In this document: positions 5,695 through 6,040 of the stretch, in pieces
How the letters are laid out: each line of letters starts with the position of its first letter
Position numbering within the stretch: position 1 is the first letter of the stretch
DNA from: Promethearchaeota archaeon
GTDB taxonomy: Archaea > Asgardarchaeota > Lokiarchaeia > Sigynarchaeales > SOKP01
Assembly: GCA_016839635.1 (NCBI GenBank)
Contig: JAEOTV010000088.1
Location: forward strand, 1-6,040
Length of the DNA stretch: 6,040 nt
Direction: 5' to 3'
The notes under the pieces: generated by a model
What the model was told of the DNA's origin: nothing
The model's database searches: none
What the model saw: only the letters and a program-made list of their open reading frames with translations
Made by a program: the position numbers and the translations under genes

Positions 5695-6040
5695 TTGAAA
5701 ACTTACAAAACACATTTTTCAGAAAAAGAATCTGATATTTCTATTATATCTGATTCAAAGAGAGCAATATTAAAGGCAAAAGAGAGTTTTTATTTCCATC
5801 GAAGGAATTTAGAGAGATATGTAGCAAAAAATAAAAACTTCCTTAATTCATTTTCTCCAATAAAAGTAAAAACAGAATTCCAGATCATTAATATTATGGC
5901 AGAGGTAGCAGAAATATGTGATGTTGGACCAATGGCTTCAGTAGCAGGAGCATTAGCAGATTTAATGTGTGATTCTATGAAAATTCAAAATTCTAGCGAA
6001 AGGTATGCTTATTCTCCATGTAAAGTTGCTTTAGTTGAAA
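5695..6040 (+). CDS. UPF0280 family protein (COG2122, ApbE superfamily), N-terminal part, cut by window end
   Basis: An open frame of 115 codons that runs off the right edge. The string VGPMASVAGALAD (77-89) is the hallmark of the UPF0280 family, and the N-terminal layout agrees: a strand-rich start (YKTHFSEKESDISIIS), a helix ending HRRNLERYVAKNKNFLNSFSPI, then a helix with MAEVAEICDVGP. The final residues VALVE stand where relatives continue into a VENGGD-type motif. The family is related to the flavin transferase ApbE and occurs in many archaea, but its reaction is not established to my knowledge. The start is taken as TTG at 5695 because an in-frame TAA lies at 5683-5685 and the next ATG (5896) falls deep inside the conserved region. 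It is divergent from the roadblock operon. Full family length is around 240-260 residues, so more than half lies outside the window. Confidence 0.85.
   Translation, partial: MKTYKTHFSEKESDISIISDSKRAILKAKESFYFHRRNLERYVAKNKNFLNSFSPIKVKTEFQIINIMAEVAEICDVGPMASVAGALADLMCDSMKIQNSSERYAYSPCKVALVE

Overview
The window reads as chromosomal DNA of an Asgard archaeon (Promethearchaeota, Lokiarchaeales-like). The evidence is a strongly AT-rich sequence, TATA-like elements instead of bacterial -35/-10 boxes, few Shine-Dalgarno sites, and above all the gene content. There is a Rab-like small GTPase, a large Arf/Ras-like GTPase behind a longin-like domain, and a roadblock/LC7-type protein directly upstream of that large GTPase. 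Placement is by pattern recognition; no database search was run.

Layout, left to right: (1) 93-617 (+), a minimal Rab-like GTPase without C-terminal prenylation cysteines. (2) 681-2117 (-), a monofunctional aspartate kinase with a catalytic domain and two ACT domains, convergent with gene 1. (3) 2236-3108 (+), a PHP-domain metal-dependent phosphoesterase of the TrpH/YciV (RNase AM) type, divergent from the aspartate kinase across a 118-bp promoter region. (4) 3139-5046 (-), a 635-residue protein with longin-like domain, GTPase, TPR-like helices, a long proline-rich linker and a C-terminal helical hairpin. (5) 5100-5591 (-), a roadblock-like protein directly upstream of gene 4 and probably co-transcribed with it. 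(6) 5695 to the window end (+), the N-terminal part of a UPF0280 (COG2122, ApbE-superfamily) protein, divergent from gene 5.

The coherent system is the two-gene operon at 3139-5591. In eukaryotes and in bacterial MglA/MglB, roadblock and longin folds form platforms that bind small GTPases and control their nucleotide state. Here a roadblock protein is encoded next to a GTPase that carries its own longin-like domain plus a long tethering tail. This looks like a self-contained archaeal GTPase switch module; its function is not known from the sequence. The other three complete genes (aspartate kinase, PHP phosphoesterase, Rab-like GTPase) have their own transcription directions and show no obvious link to it. 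The non-coding stretches are all under about 120 bp and hold promoters or convergent gene ends. I see no tRNA, rRNA, CRISPR array or mobile element.
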